DNA of 64,000 nt, from assembly GCA_030442055.1 (NCBI GenBank), contig JAUJEB010000001.1, positions 1,736,001 through 1,800,000 of the forward strand. The letters are read 5' to 3'. Position numbers and translations under genes: made by a program. The DNA is from Agaribacillus aureus (GTDB taxonomy: Bacteria; Bacteroidota; Bacteroidia; Cytophagales; Cyclobacteriaceae). The notes below the pieces were generated by a model. The model worked only from the letters and a program-made list of their open reading frames with translations, did not search any database and was not told the origin of the DNA. Below, in pieces: positions 1 to 10,071 of this stretch (positions are counted from its first letter, which is position 1; each line of letters begins with the position of its first letter).

Positions 1-1099
1 TGATCACAAGATTAGCTTGTGTTCCACGCATCATCGAAAAGTGGGTATCCTTAGCACCTTCAGGCGCCTGGTAGTTCCAGGTAACCGATACCTTTCCATG
101 CACACCGCGGGTAGTAAACACAAATGAACCATTTGAATACACGTTTAAGATAGAATCCTCAACAACATCTTTCTGCAAATAGTCCGGGTAGTCCTGCAAA
201 CCTGTAACCTTTTCAAACTGCCCCGGAGACAACCTCGTCGGCCATCTACGTGTTGAAACCACCTCCACATCAGACTGATAGTCAATGCCTTGTTCCGGAA
301 AACACTCCCAAAAAATCAAGTCCACCAGGTGGGTGGATACATCGACAATTCCCTCTCCCTGCTGCTCCACATCAAAAAACCAGGCAGGTCTCTTCAGCGG
401 CTGACCGGCCACATATTTAAAGAAATGGTGCACACTCTCCTTGGAAATGGCCGGATTATCCGGAGTACCCTTTTCCAGTTGGCCAAATACATCCGGTTGC
501 TGAGAGAGCTCTTTCTGCAGCATAGTGGTAATCTCATAGCGCTCGGTCATAATATCATACAGCAGCACGCCGCTTGCCTCCGCCAGCTCATAGGTCTCTT
601 TCAGCAAAGGAAAGGCCTCGGGCTTTATGATCATTGGTTTGTCTGCCAGCACATTGATACCTGCTTTCACGGTCTCGTGAATGTACTTTGTTTTTTTTGC
701 GTTACTTCCTGATACCACCATGACATTTCCCGGTTTTTCCTGAAGCATTTTTTCAAAGAAATCCTGTCCTGTGTGGACATTCGATTGCCAGTTAGTAGGT
801 GCTTCTTCTCTGCTGTTAAAGCGTTCAATTCTTTTGAGATGTTCCTGCAGGTCATCCCCTTCTGGCGCGTATATGTTTACCGTGGAGTCTACCTGATCAT
901 ATTGATATTTCTGCACCAGCGCGGCATGAAAATGCCCGGGATCCAGGGTCATCAATCTGATCTCTCCTTTGGCGCCGGTAAATTGCGTCGCCTTTTCAGC
1001 ACTATCTGCAGCATTACTTTCATCTTTCATATCAGATTTTGGGGATTGACAGGATATGATGCCTAACACCAACAAAAAATACAATTGCTTTATCTTCAT
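1..1099 (-). CDS. Gfo/Idh/MocA-family lipoprotein oxidoreductase (3' end outside window)
   Basis: The frame is open from the ATG at 1099 to the left edge, giving about 366 codons without a stop, so the C-terminus is missing. It opens with a short hydrophobic stretch ending in LGIISC, a lipobox, so the product is probably an exported lipoprotein. The body has a Rossmann-type start (IRLMTLDPGHFHAAL) and the ADKPM variant of the EKP dinucleotide-domain motif, as in the Gfo/Idh/MocA family. A sugar or polyol dehydrogenase role is inferred; the substrate is unknown. It is the last visible gene of a minus-strand run, 46 bp after the Tat-exported relative. Family fairly sure, activity not. Confidence 0.8.
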   Translation of the reverse strand, partial: MKIKQLYFLLVLGIISCQSPKSDMKDESNAADSAEKATQFTGAKGEIRLMTLDPGHFHAALVQKYQYDQVDSTVNIYAPEGDDLQEHLKRIERFNSREEAPTNWQSNVHTGQDFFEKMLQEKPGNVMVVSGSNAKKTKYIHETVKAGINVLADKPMIIKPEAFPLLKETYELAEASGVLLYDIMTERYEITTMLQKELSQQPDVFGQLEKGTPDNPAISKESVHHFFKYVAGQPLKRPAWFFDVEQQGEGIVDVSTHLVDLIFWECFPEQGIDYQSDVEVVSTRRWPTRLSPGQFEKVTGLQDYPDYLQKDVVEDSILNVYSNGSFVFTTRGVHGKVSVTWNYQAPEGAKDTHFSMMRGTQANLVI

Positions 1100-1145
1100 T
1101 GAGTCATAAATTTTGAATCGTAATCAATTATTTGAAAAAATTGCC

Positions 1146-2564
1146 TCAGCTTTTAATATTATTTGTCCCGTAAGGATACCGTTGCGGCCTGGACAACATG
1201 GCATTAGCCTCATCGTCATTTTTGAATCTTTCTTTGGCCGGATCCCAATACAATTTTCTCGGCAATTTCATGGCTGTATGTGCAAGCAGACAGGCGCTGC
1301 AGGAACGATGGGCTATTTCTGCCGGTGCCACGGTTGGCTTTCTGGATTTGATACTATCCAGCCAATTGCCATGTTGCTCCGGACTGCTATAAAGATGAAT
1401 TTCATTTTCGCCAATTTCCGAAGTAAGAATCTTATGATCACTAGCGTTGAAGGCCGGGTTGTTTTTGTCTGCTTTGCCCGGATCGCTGGCGGTGACACCC
1501 ACATTTCCGCGGGATACAAAGATCCATCCCTCAGTTCCTTCAAAACGCACGCCATTAGGATTGTTTCCGCCGATGTGCATGGTAACACCATTGGCATATT
1601 TGGCAGTCACCTTAAATGAGCCGTGAACATTCCACAATCCCTTTTTAGGAAATTCGGCAGTGCCTTCTATTTCAATAGGACCGGTATATTCCGTTCCCAT
1701 CCCCCAATGCGCGATGTCCAGGTGATGAGCGCCCCAACCGGTAATCATACCTGCCCCGAATTGTTCACAGCGCAACCATCCCGGCCTGGAGTAATCGGCC
1801 TGGGGATGCACTCTTTTTTCAGTGTAGTATTTGTATTGTGTAGATCCCAGCCACATATCATAGTTGAGGTTTTTAGGGATTTGCATTTCCGGCTCTTCGT
1901 CTCCGCCAGGATCGCCGGGAAGCCCCACCTGAATGGTTTTCAGGTCACCGATACGCCCATTCCTCACCAACTCACAGGCTCTCTTAAATTGTGGCCAGGG
2001 GCTTTCAGAGCGTTGCTGGCTTCCTATTTGAAAAATTCGGCCGGTCCGATGAATGGTGTCACTCATGGATCTTCCCTCTTCAATAGTCAGCGAAGCGGGC
2101 TTTTGCAAATAGATGTCTTTTCCCGCAAGGGCAGCCTCGATCGTTGGTTGGGCATGCCAATGGTCAGGCGTGCTGATAATTACTGCGTCAATGTCTGGGT
2201 TAAGCAGCATTTCACGGTAATCTTCGTGCATTTTTACATCGACATATTGTTTTTTGCCTTTCTTTTTTTCGTACCAGCCTTCAATATATTTTTTACCATC
2301 CTCAACGCGTTTTCTGTCCGGGTCGCAGACCGCAATGATCCTGGCCACATCATATTTCATCGTCTCGGGCAGGTCGTGGCTCTGGGCGATTCGCCCGAAA
2401 CCAATCTGTCCGATATTAATTTTGTTGCTGGGAGCATCTTTACCAAAAACTGATGAGGGTACAATGGTGGGAAAAAAAATAGCACCCGTCGCACCTGCCA
2501 GTGATTTTTTAAGGTAGTTGCGTCTGGTTATTCCTGATTTGAGTTGAGATTTCTTATCTTTCAT
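1146..2564 (-). CDS. Tat-exported Gfo/Idh/MocA-family oxidoreductase
   Basis: 472 residues. The N-terminus carries a twin-arginine signal (TRRNYLKKSLAGATG, R14-R15) followed by a hydrophobic segment, so the folded, cofactor-loaded enzyme is probably exported to the periplasm. The Rossmann domain follows (INIGQIGFGRIAQSHDL), with YLQKPA at the EKP position and a conserved GWGAHHLDIAHWG segment. Such Tat-secreted members usually keep a tightly bound NAD(P) and act on sugars or glycosides; that is family knowledge, not shown here. It lies 61 bp downstream of the PmoA-like/ThuA gene and upstream of a second family member, suggesting one transcript for modification of one exported sugar. Confidence 0.88.
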   Translation of the reverse strand: MKDKKSQLKSGITRRNYLKKSLAGATGAIFFPTIVPSSVFGKDAPSNKINIGQIGFGRIAQSHDLPETMKYDVARIIAVCDPDRKRVEDGKKYIEGWYEKKKGKKQYVDVKMHEDYREMLLNPDIDAVIISTPDHWHAQPTIEAALAGKDIYLQKPASLTIEEGRSMSDTIHRTGRIFQIGSQQRSESPWPQFKRACELVRNGRIGDLKTIQVGLPGDPGGDEEPEMQIPKNLNYDMWLGSTQYKYYTEKRVHPQADYSRPGWLRCEQFGAGMITGWGAHHLDIAHWGMGTEYTGPIEIEGTAEFPKKGLWNVHGSFKVTAKYANGVTMHIGGNNPNGVRFEGTEGWIFVSRGNVGVTASDPGKADKNNPAFNASDHKILTSEIGENEIHLYSSPEQHGNWLDSIKSRKPTVAPAEIAHRSCSACLLAHTAMKLPRKLYWDPAKERFKNDDEANAMLSRPQRYPYGTNNIKS

Positions 2565-2625
2565 TTGTTATTTGTTTGTGAATTTTTATCGAAAAATAGT
2601 TCAGATCATAAGGAGATTAATGGGT

Positions 2626-4605
2626 TTACTTCATTTCAAGTGCCCAGAAAATACCTCCCAGAATATGTTTTAGCAATAGCGGGTCTTCGTAATGTTCAGG
2701 CTTGTGCCCCAACGCCGTATACCACTGCCTGCCACCATCAAATTCATGACACCAGGTAGTCGGAAAACTATCGCCAAAGACCTCACCCGGGTACTCTGCT
2801 TTTTTATCATCCTTCACAGTATTCAAGTCAGCGGCCGCCAATACGTGGATATCGGGGTTAAGATGTTTCATATAATAGCACTCATCATCCTTAATATGCC
2901 AGGTGTCGGGCAAAAACCGGGTAGACGGATGATCTTTATCCAAAATTTTCACATCAAAATCTTGCCTCGGCGGATGCCGGTGAAATTTACCCCCCAACAC
3001 TTTCCAGAACCATGGCCAGCTCCTTTCCGAACCGCACGCAGAGTGAATACCTACAAAGGCACCTCCCGATTGAATATAGCGTTTAAATACATCCCGTTGT
3101 TCCTGCGTATCAAATACCTCATTGTTCGTATTGGAAAAGATCAGCGCATCGTAGCGGCTGATATTTTTATCTGTAAATACACCTGGGTCGTCTGAGGCGT
3201 CTACCAAAAATCCATTCTCCTTTCCCAGTTTTTTGATAGCCGCAATGCTGTAGGGAATGTTTTCGTGTACATACCCCTCTCCATTTTTGGTGTATACCAA
3301 CACGCGCTTTTGCTTTTTATCCTGGCTAAATGTCCGGACTGCCACATGAGGGGGATGTGCCAGGTCGTTCCAGTAAACGTCGGCTGTCCTCGCGTCCACC
3401 TCTCCATCGTATACCATCATACGATACCTCAAACTATAATCTTTTCCGGGTTTCAAAACCCAATCCCTGTCCTGTGCCGGGTTAAAATTAAAAAACACGT
3501 TTTCCTTTCCCTTATTCATGCCCACCGGCCATATCCTTATTTTCTCAGGGAAATTATAATTGGATGGATGCGTCATGAATAACACACCCGATGTCCCTGC
3601 CTTGGAGGGACCTTTTACATCACACCAGCGTGCGCGTGTACCGTTACCGTTGGACTTATCATGTCCTTCTGAAGTAAGCAGGGTAGCACTCTTATCATCC
3701 CAGGCCTTATTAGCCCTGAACCCAAACCCTTCGTATCTATACTCTTTGATCGTCAACGGGCTGGTAGTGGCACAACTCATGGTAGAAGTAAAGTCCACCA
3801 GCCATATCTTATTTTCAGGGTCAGTATTCCAGACGCGGATATCCCATTGCTCATTTAAAGCTACTTGTGCCCCTTTTGCAGCCTTCTTATCAATATGCTC
3901 GTGTACAGCTGAGATGCTGGCAAAAACGTCTCCTTCAACCCTTGAGGATACCGATTTGACCTTTACGGTGCCCTCTCCTTTGATCAGGTTCCAAAAATCA
4001 ATTTCGCGGCCTTGAAATTCGGTTTTGGTCCATGGATTCCAGATGCCGTAGTGATGGTAGTGATCTTCCGGCTGAATGCGGGTAAGCACCTCTCCTTCGG
4101 GGGACCATAACGGATGAATGTATCCTCCCCGGCTGTAAAGTGGATCGACACCTTTGGGGACCGGTGTTAAGCCATAGTGATAAGCCAAAACGTTTTTTCC
4201 GGCGACCTGTATATTAATTGCTTCACCGGTATCTTGTAGCGATACCTTTTTCTTGCTTGCTGCGGAAGGTGTTTTATGTCTTAATTCAAAATGTCTTTTT
4301 GTTCCTGCGGGGGTTTTACCATCCAATACCCACCATAACGAATGCTGATAGCTGGATTCTACCTGCGATGCGACTTCTCTGTTGGCGCCGTTGGTGGTTT
4401 CTACCAGTTGTAATTCGTAAGACTCCGTTTTAAGAAAAATTCCGGAAAGATTTGCAAACACCGGGGTATTGATTCTATCATACGCTCCGGCATACACCGT
4501 AAACGAAGCCAAAATATTGGAGGTGGTCTCTGGGGTAGTATTGTTGTGACCGTAACTTCCAATTGACGAAAAAATAAGGGTAAGTAAAGCAAATAATCGA
4601 CTCAT
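2626..4605 (-). CDS. Secreted PmoA-like (DUF6807) / ThuA two-domain protein
   Basis: 659 residues with an N-terminal signal peptide ending near SYGHN. Residues roughly 30-410 resemble the PmoA-like/DUF6807 family, with the histidine-rich core LTRIQPEDHYHHYGIWNPW. Residues roughly 420-659 form a ThuA-type glutamine-amidotransferase-like domain (RVLVYTKNGEGYVHENIP, then GGAFVGIHSACGSE and ALGHKPEHYEDPLLLKHI). Both families are frequent neighbours of Gfo/Idh/MocA enzymes in glycan loci, but neither has a well-proven reaction in this context. It is first in a probable three-gene minus-strand unit with two exported MocA-type proteins, so an extracytoplasmic sugar-modifying step is inferred. The fusion itself is visible directly. 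Confidence 0.85.
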   Translation of the reverse strand: MSRLFALLTLIFSSIGSYGHNNTTPETTSNILASFTVYAGAYDRINTPVFANLSGIFLKTESYELQLVETTNGANREVASQVESSYQHSLWWVLDGKTPAGTKRHFELRHKTPSAASKKKVSLQDTGEAINIQVAGKNVLAYHYGLTPVPKGVDPLYSRGGYIHPLWSPEGEVLTRIQPEDHYHHYGIWNPWTKTEFQGREIDFWNLIKGEGTVKVKSVSSRVEGDVFASISAVHEHIDKKAAKGAQVALNEQWDIRVWNTDPENKIWLVDFTSTMSCATTSPLTIKEYRYEGFGFRANKAWDDKSATLLTSEGHDKSNGNGTRARWCDVKGPSKAGTSGVLFMTHPSNYNFPEKIRIWPVGMNKGKENVFFNFNPAQDRDWVLKPGKDYSLRYRMMVYDGEVDARTADVYWNDLAHPPHVAVRTFSQDKKQKRVLVYTKNGEGYVHENIPYSIAAIKKLGKENGFLVDASDDPGVFTDKNISRYDALIFSNTNNEVFDTQEQRDVFKRYIQSGGAFVGIHSACGSERSWPWFWKVLGGKFHRHPPRQDFDVKILDKDHPSTRFLPDTWHIKDDECYYMKHLNPDIHVLAAADLNTVKDDKKAEYPGEVFGDSFPTTWCHEFDGGRQWYTALGHKPEHYEDPLLLKHILGGIFWALEMK

Positions 4606-4818
4606 AAATACTCGTTTTAATTTTCTAGGTGCAAAATATCAATTGCCTGCCAGGTTTCAATTCTAAAAGTTAAGAAATTTACCTGGTAATGTGTTTAAAT
4701 CGCATGATATTTCACCTGTGTTAATAATAACATTCAACTTTTGACCCATCCGCACAGAACCTGTTACAAGCCCCTGCTTTATAGTCTGACTTTTTGTGCA
4801 TTGTAAATGTTTATAAAG

Positions 4819-4892
4819 AAGTTGTCTCAGAGGTATTGTTTTCCAGATTAAACAAGATGGTAACCTTATCCACAGTACCCTTGAGACAACTT
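4819..4892. repeat. Imperfect inverted repeat between SusD and the PmoA/ThuA gene
   Basis: Arms at 4819-4835 and 4876-4892 share AAGTTGTCTCA exactly and GGTA at the inner end, with two mismatches between, around a 40-base spacer. It starts 12 bases past the SusD stop on the minus strand. It has no T-run, so it is not a classical terminator; it could be a processing hairpin or the ends of a 74-bp MITE-like remnant. The rest of 4606-4904 holds no gene that I can support. Confidence 0.5.
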
Positions 4893-4904
4893 ATATGTTA
4901 TAAT

Positions 4905-6743
4905 TTAATCTTCCTCTATAACAATCTCTGTCAAAGGAGGAATGTTGTTTTCTGCACCCGGATAACCCAAATTCTGGTTAATCGTACCTTGCGTATTGGC
5001 ATTGATGGCCCCTGCCGGAACAGGATACAACGAGTGATAAGGACTCATTGTATATTCATCACCGTGAATGGTAAATACGCCGCGGTTGTAGAAATCAGTT
5101 TTCTCCATAATCCTGTCATACCAGAAATTCTCCTGGTGGAAATTGTCCAGGCTGTAAGTCTTGCCATTGTATGCGGCTTTCCCGGTCATCGCAAACAAAA
5201 ATGCCATTCTGGTCAGTTCGGTATTCCTGTTTTCTTCATAATAAAGCTCCCGAACCCTTTCGTCAAGTATAGTGCCGATGTTAACCTCTCCCGGTGCCAT
5301 ATCTGCTGCGCCGGCCCGATTTCTCACAGCGTTGATATCAGCAGCCGCACTATTCAGATCATTTTTCCAAAAATGCGCTTCAGCTCTCAGCAAATAGGTT
5401 TCTGCTAACCTGAAAATATACCAGTCAGAATGTCCGCCGGAAGGCTTCACAGCTTGAGGATCAGGTATAAACAACTTATAATGTGGCCAGCCATACCAGT
5501 TGCGGATGGTGTCCGAACACAAAATAGTGCCGTCATCTGTAAACAGCTGTAAATTTTGATTGTAGAAAGGGTTACCGGCATCCTCCAAGGAAGGTGCGTT
5601 ATAGGTAATGTCTTCCATATCTATCCAGTTACCCGGCGCATGTCTCAGATCACCCGGATCGGTCCACACCAGTTTGGTGCTATAAATAACACCTCGATTC
5701 CGACCGATTCCTCTTCCATATGCCAATACATGAGGAATGTCGATGTTGGGGTTATCGCTCATACCATTAGCACCATCCGGTGTATTGATAAAGCGCCACC
5801 AAAGCGGCACAGCCTGTCTCATGAGGCTGGTTGTGCTACCGGCACCCTCAAAGCCCAGACGAGATATTGTATTTAAGATCGCCTCCGTATTGTCAGGGAT
5901 ACTTTTATTTTCAGGCCGGTGCAGATCCCAGATAACATTCTTGGTTGGGTCTCCCGCTTCAGCGCCAAACCTGTCCGTCATCAAAGCATAAATGCTTCCG
6001 TCAATCACCTGACTGGCAGAGGCAATGGCAGCATCGAAATTTCCTAAGGCGAGGTTCACCTTGGTCAACAGATGATTAACAGCTCCCCTGTTTACTTCGC
6101 CCCTGCTGGTTTCTTCAGGTACCCATTGGGCAGCAAAGTCCAGGTCTTCTTTCATTTTTTCCAAAATGGTAATCCTGGCGGTGGAAACGAAGTCCAGTTT
6201 GGGCGCCGTATATTCCTTTAACAGCAATGGCACATCCCCGAATTGCTGGGTCAGCCGGTAATACCGGTAGGCGCGGTGAAAGAACGCTGTTCCTAAAATA
6301 GCATTCTTCTCGGCATCATCATCAAATTCAGCATCATCAATCCTGGAAATGACGGTATTGGCTAATTTTATACCTTCATACCACTCACGCCAGAACCAAC
6401 CGATTCTGTTGGTGTTGGAACTGTTGAGGTTGGCATCCGGAACAATCAACAAATTCAGATCCTGTGCCGGCCCGGATTTATCGGTGGTACCTTCAACAGC
6501 TACCTCCGAAAAGATATTCTCTGTAATCATAGGCGCGCCATCGCCGTAATACTCTGCTCTGAGGTTATCCATAGCAGCAAAAAGTATGGCTTCCATACCA
6601 TCCGCGGTTATCAGGGCATTTTCCGGCGTAAAGAAGGATTGCGGTTCGGTGTCCAGAAACTCTTCATCGCAACTGGTAACCACCAGAAAAGTCAGCAGCG
6701 CCGTTAAAAACAAACTATATTTTTTTATATTAATCGTTTTCAT
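4905..6743 (-). CDS. SusD/RagB-family outer-membrane glycan-binding lipoprotein
   Basis: About 612 residues from the ATG at 6743. The reading frame extends eight codons further up, but MKTINIKKYSLF followed by the lipobox LVVTSC gives a proper SPII signal, so this start is preferred. SusD features include the TPR-like helices (AFFHRAYRYYRLTQQFGDVPL) and the late AETYLLRAEAHFWKNDL segment followed by INAVRNRAG. It binds oligosaccharide at the cell surface and acts as the lid of the SusC channel. It begins 25 bp after the SusC gene, in the usual SusC-SusD order. The divergent LacI regulator and the uxuA genes nearby suggest a uronate-containing ligand; this is inference. Confidence 0.95.
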   Translation of the reverse strand: MKTINIKKYSLFLTALLTFLVVTSCDEEFLDTEPQSFFTPENALITADGMEAILFAAMDNLRAEYYGDGAPMITENIFSEVAVEGTTDKSGPAQDLNLLIVPDANLNSSNTNRIGWFWREWYEGIKLANTVISRIDDAEFDDDAEKNAILGTAFFHRAYRYYRLTQQFGDVPLLLKEYTAPKLDFVSTARITILEKMKEDLDFAAQWVPEETSRGEVNRGAVNHLLTKVNLALGNFDAAIASASQVIDGSIYALMTDRFGAEAGDPTKNVIWDLHRPENKSIPDNTEAILNTISRLGFEGAGSTTSLMRQAVPLWWRFINTPDGANGMSDNPNIDIPHVLAYGRGIGRNRGVIYSTKLVWTDPGDLRHAPGNWIDMEDITYNAPSLEDAGNPFYNQNLQLFTDDGTILCSDTIRNWYGWPHYKLFIPDPQAVKPSGGHSDWYIFRLAETYLLRAEAHFWKNDLNSAAADINAVRNRAGAADMAPGEVNIGTILDERVRELYYEENRNTELTRMAFLFAMTGKAAYNGKTYSLDNFHQENFWYDRIMEKTDFYNRGVFTIHGDEYTMSPYHSLYPVPAGAINANTQGTINQNLGYPGAENNIPPLTEIVIEED

Positions 6744-6768
6744 TATTGCAAAATTAGATATCATCAAA

Positions 6769-9700
6769 TTACAAGGTTACATTCACACCAAGCGTAAAAT
6801 ACCTGGGGGTAGGTCCGGAGCCCGCAGTTCCGTCAACTTCGCTGGCTTCCGGATCGAAAAGATCCCAGTCCGGAGCCCATACCGCTGCATTTCTGATGTT
6901 TCCATAAACTCTTAAATTTTCAACAGAAAACTTCTGAATGATCTGTTGAGGGAATGTGTAAGACAGTGTCACATTTTGCAACCTGACAAAGGAGTTATTT
7001 CTGAGAACGTCGAAGTTTGAGCTTCCCTGACTGGAGAACAATCTGGCCCATTCGTTGCTCGGATTTTCAGCTGTCCAGTAAGGTGTCTGATAGGAATTTG
7101 TCCGGTCTATAAAACCATTCCGGTTTTTAGCCGCATTAAACGCTCTTCTCATGCCCAGATGTGAATATAGCTCAAATGACAGATTGATGTTTTTCTTGAT
7201 GGTAAAGTTGTTGACCAGCGTCCACCGGAATCGTGGCTTGGCAAATCCAAGGAATTCGTTGTCTTCGTTGGTGAAAACCTGGTCGTTGTTTTTATCCAGA
7301 ATTCTGAAATCACCGGGCTGAACACCGTAAAGACCAGCCTCATCAGCCTGATCAGACTGCCATATACCCAAAACTTTTTGTCCCCAAAGCTCATCAATTG
7401 CATGACCAATAAACCATTTGTTCACAAAGTCATCCAGTTCGTTTCCATTCTCGTCCAAATCGCCGTACAGCTTATTGAGTTTATTTCTGTTCAGTGAGAA
7501 GTTAAAACTGGAAGACCACCTCAAATTGGCTCTATCTATGTTATTGGTGGTCAGTGATAACTCGATCCCATTGTTCTCAAGTTCACCGAGGTTGGTAAAT
7601 ACAGAGTTAAATCCAATCACATCCGGAAGCGCTCTTCTAACCAGTAGGTCGTTGGTGATCATATGATAACCGTCTAATGATCCTTCTACCTTTCCGTTTA
7701 AAATACTGAAATCAAGACCAAAATTCCAGGCTTTGGTTCTTTCCCATTTCAGGTCCCTGTTTTCCATGGTTGCATTTAACAGGGTAGCTACGGTTTGTAC
7801 ATTCCCCGAGCCATCCACAATCAGGTTTTTTCCGTCGTTTAATCGAGATAACGCAGCAAAACGTCCAATTTCCCTGTTACCATTTTCACCCCAGGATACT
7901 CTCAATTTGAGAAAGTCGATCAACTCGGAGTTAAAAATTGGTTCCTCGGAAATAACCCAACCTGCTGCAACAGAAGGGAAAGTGGCTCTCTTATTATTTT
8001 CACCAAACGCCGAGTAACCATCTCTTCTCATCGCAAGAGTAAGCAGATACCTGGATTTATAAGAGTAGTTAATCCTGCCCATCAGTGCATCCCCTGTGCT
8101 TTTCTGATCACCTAAAAATCCTTCATTGCCGTCAATTCGGCCATTGCCATTACTATCAATTTCACCTCTAAGGATTGGCACACTACCTAATCCCAGGTTA
8201 TGAAAACCTAAGTCGTCAGAGGGACTGAAAATGGAATTCTCAGAACGATCAAAATAATTTTGGAACTTCTCAGCATAAGCTAGCATTGTAACGTTGATGG
8301 TATGATCTCCGATACTTTTATCCCATCTAAGAATATTATCGATTTGCCATTCCTGGATTTTCTGATGTTGTCTGGAGGCTGCTCCATTAGCCCTGGCAGG
8401 ACTTTCCGATGAGAAATGGTTGAACATATCGTTCCATTCAAATCGATTTGTAAATGCAAATTCATAGGAGAAACCTAAAGGCAGGCCTATTTTTGCATAC
8501 ATTCTCGAATTTAATGTATTAAATACCCTTACACGATCGGTGAACGTTCTGTTGATAAAGGCATTGGTTGCGCCAGCGCCACTGTCATCCTGCGGACTAA
8601 GCCTGATATTCCCGTCATCATCAAATTCAGAACCCCAGGGAGAGGACCTTTGAATCTGCAGCACATCGGCAGGAACAGAGCCTTCATCCCTGTTGGCAAA
8701 CTGGGTATTGATACCTACCGTAATGAAATCATTGATCTTACCCTCTACATTTAAACGCGTACGAATGGTTTCAAACTCATCGCCTACTACGATGCCTTCA
8801 TTTTTTGTCCGGCCGATGGACCAGTAATATTTTAAAGCGTCATTGCCTCCAGATAAGCTTATATTCAGGTCGCTACGGATACCGGTCTGAATAATTTTAT
8901 CATACCAGTCGACGCTTCTTCCGGCCTGAAAGTTGCCGATCTCCACATCCTGAAAGCCGATTCTATTCAACCAGGCAACAGTCGGATCACCGGTCGCACC
9001 GTCATAAGCCAGCCATTGATCCAGTGTTACACCGGCCGGCAAATTGTTGGGGTTATTAAATCTTCCGGGAGTAGTGGCGATGACACCGGCATTGATACTA
9101 TTGAATACATCAACCCGCCAGTTAGCATAACCTTGCGGATCGTAAGGTTCTTCCTTAAAAGCATCTGTGGCCGCACCCACGCTAGCATTAATCGATATTT
9201 TTGGTTTCCCGCTTTGTCCTCTTTTTGTCGTAATCAGAATAACACCATTGGAACCCCGCGCCCCGTAAACAGCCGCGGAGCTGGCGTCTTTCATGACATC
9301 CACCTTATCAATATCATTAGGATTAATATCTGACAGATCTCCGTTGTAAATCATTCCATCTACCACGATCAACGGACTTGCTCCGGCGGTCAAGGTATTT
9401 TTTCCCCTGACTTCAAGTTGGCTAACACCTTTGGGACTGTTGGAAAATCCAACATTCAATCCCGGCACATTGGCTCTCAGAATGTCTGTCACGGAGTTAG
9501 GCGACTGGTGTGCAATCTTTGAGGCGTCAATCTGCGCCACCGCACCGGTGAGGTCCTTTTTCTTCACAGTACCATAACCAACTACCACGATTTCCTCCAG
9601 CGCCTGAATATTTGGCACTGCTACAATGTCAATTACTGACCGGTTGTTAACAGGAACCTCCTCAGTTAAGTAACCTACGGAGCTGACCACCAACGTGGCA

Positions 9701-9948
9701 TTGCCATCAACAGTAATCGTATACTTACCATCAATGTCAGTTACCGTACCGTTGGAAGTCCCTTTTTCAATCACGTTGGCTCCCGGCAACCCACCCCCTT
9801 CATCGGAGGAGGTTACTGTCCCGCTAACGACAATTTTTTGTGCCTGCGCCGTCAGAGAGGCTGCGCAAAAAATCAATGTCAGGCAACAAAAAGCCGTCCA
9901 TGTCCGCTTTAAATGGGTTTGAAAATTCAAAAATCTGAGTGTAAACAT
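6769..9948 (-). CDS. SusC/RagA-family TonB-dependent outer-membrane transporter
   Basis: 1059 residues. After a signal segment (CCLTLIFCAASLTAQAQ) come a carboxypeptidase-D regulatory-like domain (VVSGTVTSSDEGGGLPGANV), the plug beginning near EEIVVVGYGTVKKKDLTGAV, and the SusC signature KVDVMKDASSAAVYGARGSN, then a long beta-barrel ending in the hydrophobic TLGVNVTL. It imports oligosaccharides across the outer membrane with energy from TonB/ExbBD, which are not in this window. The upstream region shared with the divergent lacI-type gene contains two near-identical palindromes, so transcription is probably controlled by that regulator. It is followed by its SusD partner. Confidence 0.96.
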   Translation of the reverse strand: MFTLRFLNFQTHLKRTWTAFCCLTLIFCAASLTAQAQKIVVSGTVTSSDEGGGLPGANVIEKGTSNGTVTDIDGKYTITVDGNATLVVSSVGYLTEEVPVNNRSVIDIVAVPNIQALEEIVVVGYGTVKKKDLTGAVAQIDASKIAHQSPNSVTDILRANVPGLNVGFSNSPKGVSQLEVRGKNTLTAGASPLIVVDGMIYNGDLSDINPNDIDKVDVMKDASSAAVYGARGSNGVILITTKRGQSGKPKISINASVGAATDAFKEEPYDPQGYANWRVDVFNSINAGVIATTPGRFNNPNNLPAGVTLDQWLAYDGATGDPTVAWLNRIGFQDVEIGNFQAGRSVDWYDKIIQTGIRSDLNISLSGGNDALKYYWSIGRTKNEGIVVGDEFETIRTRLNVEGKINDFITVGINTQFANRDEGSVPADVLQIQRSSPWGSEFDDDGNIRLSPQDDSGAGATNAFINRTFTDRVRVFNTLNSRMYAKIGLPLGFSYEFAFTNRFEWNDMFNHFSSESPARANGAASRQHQKIQEWQIDNILRWDKSIGDHTINVTMLAYAEKFQNYFDRSENSIFSPSDDLGFHNLGLGSVPILRGEIDSNGNGRIDGNEGFLGDQKSTGDALMGRINYSYKSRYLLTLAMRRDGYSAFGENNKRATFPSVAAGWVISEEPIFNSELIDFLKLRVSWGENGNREIGRFAALSRLNDGKNLIVDGSGNVQTVATLLNATMENRDLKWERTKAWNFGLDFSILNGKVEGSLDGYHMITNDLLVRRALPDVIGFNSVFTNLGELENNGIELSLTTNNIDRANLRWSSSFNFSLNRNKLNKLYGDLDENGNELDDFVNKWFIGHAIDELWGQKVLGIWQSDQADEAGLYGVQPGDFRILDKNNDQVFTNEDNEFLGFAKPRFRWTLVNNFTIKKNINLSFELYSHLGMRRAFNAAKNRNGFIDRTNSYQTPYWTAENPSNEWARLFSSQGSSNFDVLRNNSFVRLQNVTLSYTFPQQIIQKFSVENLRVYGNIRNAAVWAPDWDLFDPEASEVDGTAGSGPTPRYFTLGVNVTL

Positions 9949-10071
9949 AGCTCATATAGTTAAAGTTTAGTAAATAATAGCTTAGCAAAAAAGTTTGTAT
10001 TAATCCAAGATGAAATAGGTTTAGCTCTCTCTGCAACAAGCCTTCTTTGGCAAGAAATTTCGGCAATTTTA

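Noticed and set aside
1623-2453. Long plus-strand open frame of 276 codons opposite the Tat-exported MocA gene
   Set aside because: It is antisense to a gene with clear family motifs; composition and lack of any domain show a shadow frame.
4794-5408. 204-codon plus-strand frame over the SusD 1 end and the inverted repeat
   Set aside because: It runs mostly antisense to SusD and shows no domain.
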